Source: Muricea muricata
Taxonomy: Eukaryota; Cnidaria; Anthozoa; Malacalcyonacea; Plexauridae
Assembly: GCA_963855995.1 (NCBI GenBank)
Contig: OY979729.1
Span: forward strand, 9,752,115 to 9,816,114
Direction of reading: 5' to 3'
Length of the DNA stretch: 64,000 nt
The position numbers were made by a program, and so were the translations under genes. Under the pieces are notes generated by a model that worked only from the letters and a program-made list of their open reading frames with translations, was not told where the DNA came from and searched no databases. Positions 61,554 through 64,000 of this stretch are shown piece after piece (the first letter of the stretch is position 1; each line of letters starts with the position of its first letter).

Positions 61554-61758
61554 AGGCCCTGTCACACGGTGCAATTTTTCTTGCAACTTGTAATGCAATT
61601 CTACTCTTGGAAGATGTAAAATTGGCAAATATTGAAAGATTCCATCAAAGTTTGCCAAAATATTTTTAACATACCAAACCTTTGTCACAAATTTACATCT
61701 CTTAAGAGTAGAATTGCGTTGCAAGTTGCAAGAAAAATTGCACCGTGTGACAGGGCCT
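61554..61758. mobile_element. MITE A, complete 205-bp copy
   Basis: AGGCCCTGTCACACGGTGCA is exactly inverted at the right end. TTA flanks both sides (61551-61553, 61759-61761). This is the cleanest copy in the window and serves as the reference for the nested copy at 12012-12440. Confidence 0.85.
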
Positions 61759-61904
61759 TTACCGAGGTTTTTTATTTTGTTAAAATACCAAGTCGTTTCC
61801 TTAATGATAGCTTTAATTAGTTTATGAAATGACAGGTAAAGTATTTAAATATTAGTGTAAATACAATGTAAGTGGATTTATGTGTTGAATTCATCACTAA
61901 AACC

Positions 61905-62285
61905 GATTGTCCACTAGAGAGTATTCTCGCACGAACCGACTTTTTTCCTTTGCTTTTATTTAGGCTTTCGGCTCGAAATTTTTGGAACTGATTAACAAAT
62001 TGGATTACGAGCTCGAGATTCCTATGTAGTGATAGTTGATGAGGACAAAGTCCGAATCAAGCATCACAGCGTAGAAATTGAGAGCGAGTAATCTAGTAGT
62101 TGTTTTAGTAGAATCGGAGATAAGGAATGGATTTTGAAACCATTGCTACTCGCTGTCTATCGAGAAATAGATAGCGAGTAAAGTAGCCAATCAAATGACA
62201 GAGTTTACAATAGTATATTAGTACGAGTCTACTAATTGAGTTTAGACAAAAGAAAAAAAGTCGATTCGGGCGAAACAACTCGCTG
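61905..62285. repeat. Diverged foldback
   Basis: CACGAACCGACTTTTTT near 61931 pairs with AAAAAAGTCGATTCGGGCG near 62252, and an inner GAGCGAGTA / TACTCGCT pair lies near 62090 and 62148. Probably an old MITE. Confidence 0.5.
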
Positions 62286-62696
62286 GTTGAAAACCGGCTT
62301 GATTATTTAAAAACAGAGAAAGGTAAATATATATCTAGTCATAGTATTACTGTGTTTTTGTTAATAGTCAACACACGTAAAACGCACAAGTTTTTACAGA
62401 TCTTGAAACAAGTCTGTTCACAAACTGTTGACAATGTTTGGCACGAGTCAAAAGGTTTAAATGACCAGCGACACTGCTATTGGCTGAGCCAACGTGCAGG
62501 CACGAGTAACTTTTGCCCTGCCGCTAGCTCTTGTGTGCGGCAGGGTTTTGGGGGGGGGGGCTTTCTAGCCTCGCTTTGATGTTCTAATCCAGTTCTTTTT
62601 CGTGATGGCCGTTATTATGAATAAGCTGTATATTACAATACTATTAGTACTATATATCTAATATAGCTACAGAAAAAGCAATTAATGCATTTTGCT
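62286..62696. other. Intergenic, no recognised feature
   Basis: AT-rich DNA with a G10 run near 62551. No gene seen. Confidence 0.4.
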
Positions 62697-62947
62697 TATT
62701 ACAGTCGATTTCACAAAACTTTTGCCAAAATATTCCGTTCCAAAGTTCGTTGCGAAGTTCAAAGTTCACATTGAAATTCACAAACTCATTTTAAACAAAG
62801 CATTTGATTGGATTAACTCAATGCATGCACCAATCAGAGGCATTGTTTACACACGGCTTGTGAATTTCAATATGCACTTTTGAACTTGGCGAACTTTGGA
62901 ACGAAATTTGGAATATTTCGGCAAATGTTTTGCGAAATCGAATGTAA
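62697..62947. mobile_element. ~250-bp foldback MITE
   Basis: TTACAGTCGATTTCACAAAA and its near complement ending at about 62947 are inverted, and the pairing runs on through TTGCCAAAATATTCCGTTCC and AAAGTTCGTTGCGAAGTTCA. The centre is TTGATTGGATTAACTCAATG. Confidence 0.75.
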
Positions 62948-63436
62948 TCTGCATCTCCAGGCAAAAACAAGATGAGATTTTTCCGTTATTATCTTTTTCA
63001 ACGCTCGAAAACAGTACCGTATGCACATAGTCTTATTTCAATCATAGTTAAAGGAAAATGGCAATATATTTTTTATCCGCTTATTGATAAAAACCTTCGA
63101 AGTAATTGTAACATCCGTTGTTTATTTTTTGGTAACATACTTAGTTTCTGAAATATTGAAGGCCAAATGACATCAGCCATCCACCATCTTGTTTTCTAAT
63201 TAGGTCTATTTTACTGACGTCACAAATTGGCTAGACTGTATAAAAACTTGCTGTGAATTCGTTAAATCTCCGTGAAATTTTCTTCAACGCTTCGCTATTT
63301 ACGTAAGGAGTATATACAAACAAATTCAGTTGGATTTCAATATTCGACATTCTTGTTGATCGCTTCTTTAAGAGAAAAACAATTACCCAGGTTGTGACGT
63401 CATGGGATTTTTGAATGTCCAAGATGGCGGATGAGT
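62948..63436. other. Intergenic, weak inverted repeat only
   Basis: CATCCACCATCTTG near 63178 and CAAGATGGCGGATG near 63420, both close to TGACGTCA words, may be the ends of a decayed ~260-bp MITE. No gene is seen. Confidence 0.35.
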
Positions 63437-63622
63437 AGTATCTTGGTAATAATTCCGTGTTCTCATATAAATCTTAATCCAAGCCCTAAACCAAACCCTA
63501 ATCCTAACCAGCGTTTTATTTGTCATGTTTTAGCTTTGATGGATTGAAGACTTGATCAGATTTAGGGCTTGGATTAAAATTTAATTTCGCGTACTGAGAA
63601 CACGGAATTATCACCAGTATCT
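63437..63622. mobile_element. ~185-bp foldback MITE
   Basis: ATAATTCCGTGTTCTCA and TGAGAACACGGAATTAT are inverted and followed inward by CTTAATCCAAGCCCTAAA and its complement. Confidence 0.75.
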
Positions 63623-64000
63623 TTGCCTTTCTTTGTCCTTCAGTATTTCAAAAACTAAGCAGACATGTTATGAAAAATTGACAACACATGTTACGGTAAC
63701 TTAAGAGGTTCTTATCAATAAGCCTATAAAAATATATTGCTGTTTCCCTTTAATGGAAGAGATGTTTTGGAAACTCATTAGAATAAGAGTATAACTCGGT
63801 AGCTGTTGATCAACGTTTATGTAAAAATACTGAACTTCATCGTCACGTGTGTGCCAAATCCACCAATAGCAACTCTTGAATTGCCCAATTGTTCAAGTCG
63901 CGGATGGCTAACTTTCCTAAAACGTTGGTATTGGTTAGTTAAGCGAGAGTACAATACGCACGTGATGATGAAGAGCCTTATTTCTGCATATGCCAGAATA
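63623..64000. other. Intergenic right edge, no recognised feature
   Basis: A CACGTG-containing pair (GTCACGTGTG at 63842, GCACGTGATG at 63959) is the only notable motif. No gene seen. Confidence 0.35.

Noticed and set aside
63480..63515. Telomere-like CCCTAA words
   Set aside because: Only a few irregular copies inside the stem of a foldback MITE.

Overview
The window looks like AT-rich genomic DNA from an invertebrate animal, most likely a cnidarian. The evidence is spliced genes with short exons and GT/AG introns, animal gene families (CD36-type scavenger receptor, PPTC7-type mitochondrial phosphatase, a TAZ-finger/kinase protein) and a dense load of DNA transposons, MITEs and a tRNA-derived SINE. 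The taxon is an inference from texture, not from a diagnostic gene.

Layout. (1) 1-5317: nine exons of a plus-strand gene running in from the left edge; it joins a TAZ-like zinc finger to a protein kinase domain. (2) 5652-49065: a 43.4-kb transposon-rich block. It is bounded by a roughly 44-bp imperfect terminal inverted repeat (CAGTGGCGGATC...) and a perfect 8-bp direct repeat, TTTTATGG, so it reads as one giant hAT-type insertion. Most of it is a giant palindrome: left arm 11823-25146, right arm 25724-47085, with a 577-bp spacer. The arms are almost identical. A single 25-bp indel and five later insertions in the right arm, each with its own target-site duplication, account for every net length difference (8,063 bp for the five). 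No transposase or other convincing gene was found in it, apart from one captured PIF1-like helicase exon. (3) 49074-50890: intergenic foldbacks. (4) 50891-52471: an intronless CD36/SCARB-family gene. (5) 52472-54374: MITE-bearing intergenic DNA. (6) 54375-60139: a five-exon PPTC7-like PP2C phosphatase with a likely mitochondrial presequence. (7) 60140-64000: intergenic DNA with several foldbacks.

The three host genes share a strand but belong to unrelated pathways (signalling, lipid/scavenger uptake, mitochondrial phosphatase), so no functional cluster is implied. What links them is the repeat landscape. The same ~110-bp tandem repeat sits in an intron of the kinase gene and, in the other orientation, in an intron of the phosphatase gene. 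MITE families found in the palindrome also occur in the phosphatase introns and the intergenic DNA.

The main discovery candidate is the giant palindrome inside a TSD-flanked hAT-like frame, with a cluster of five insertions packed into 188 bp of one arm. Coordinates of mirrored positions in the inner arms sum to 50845.
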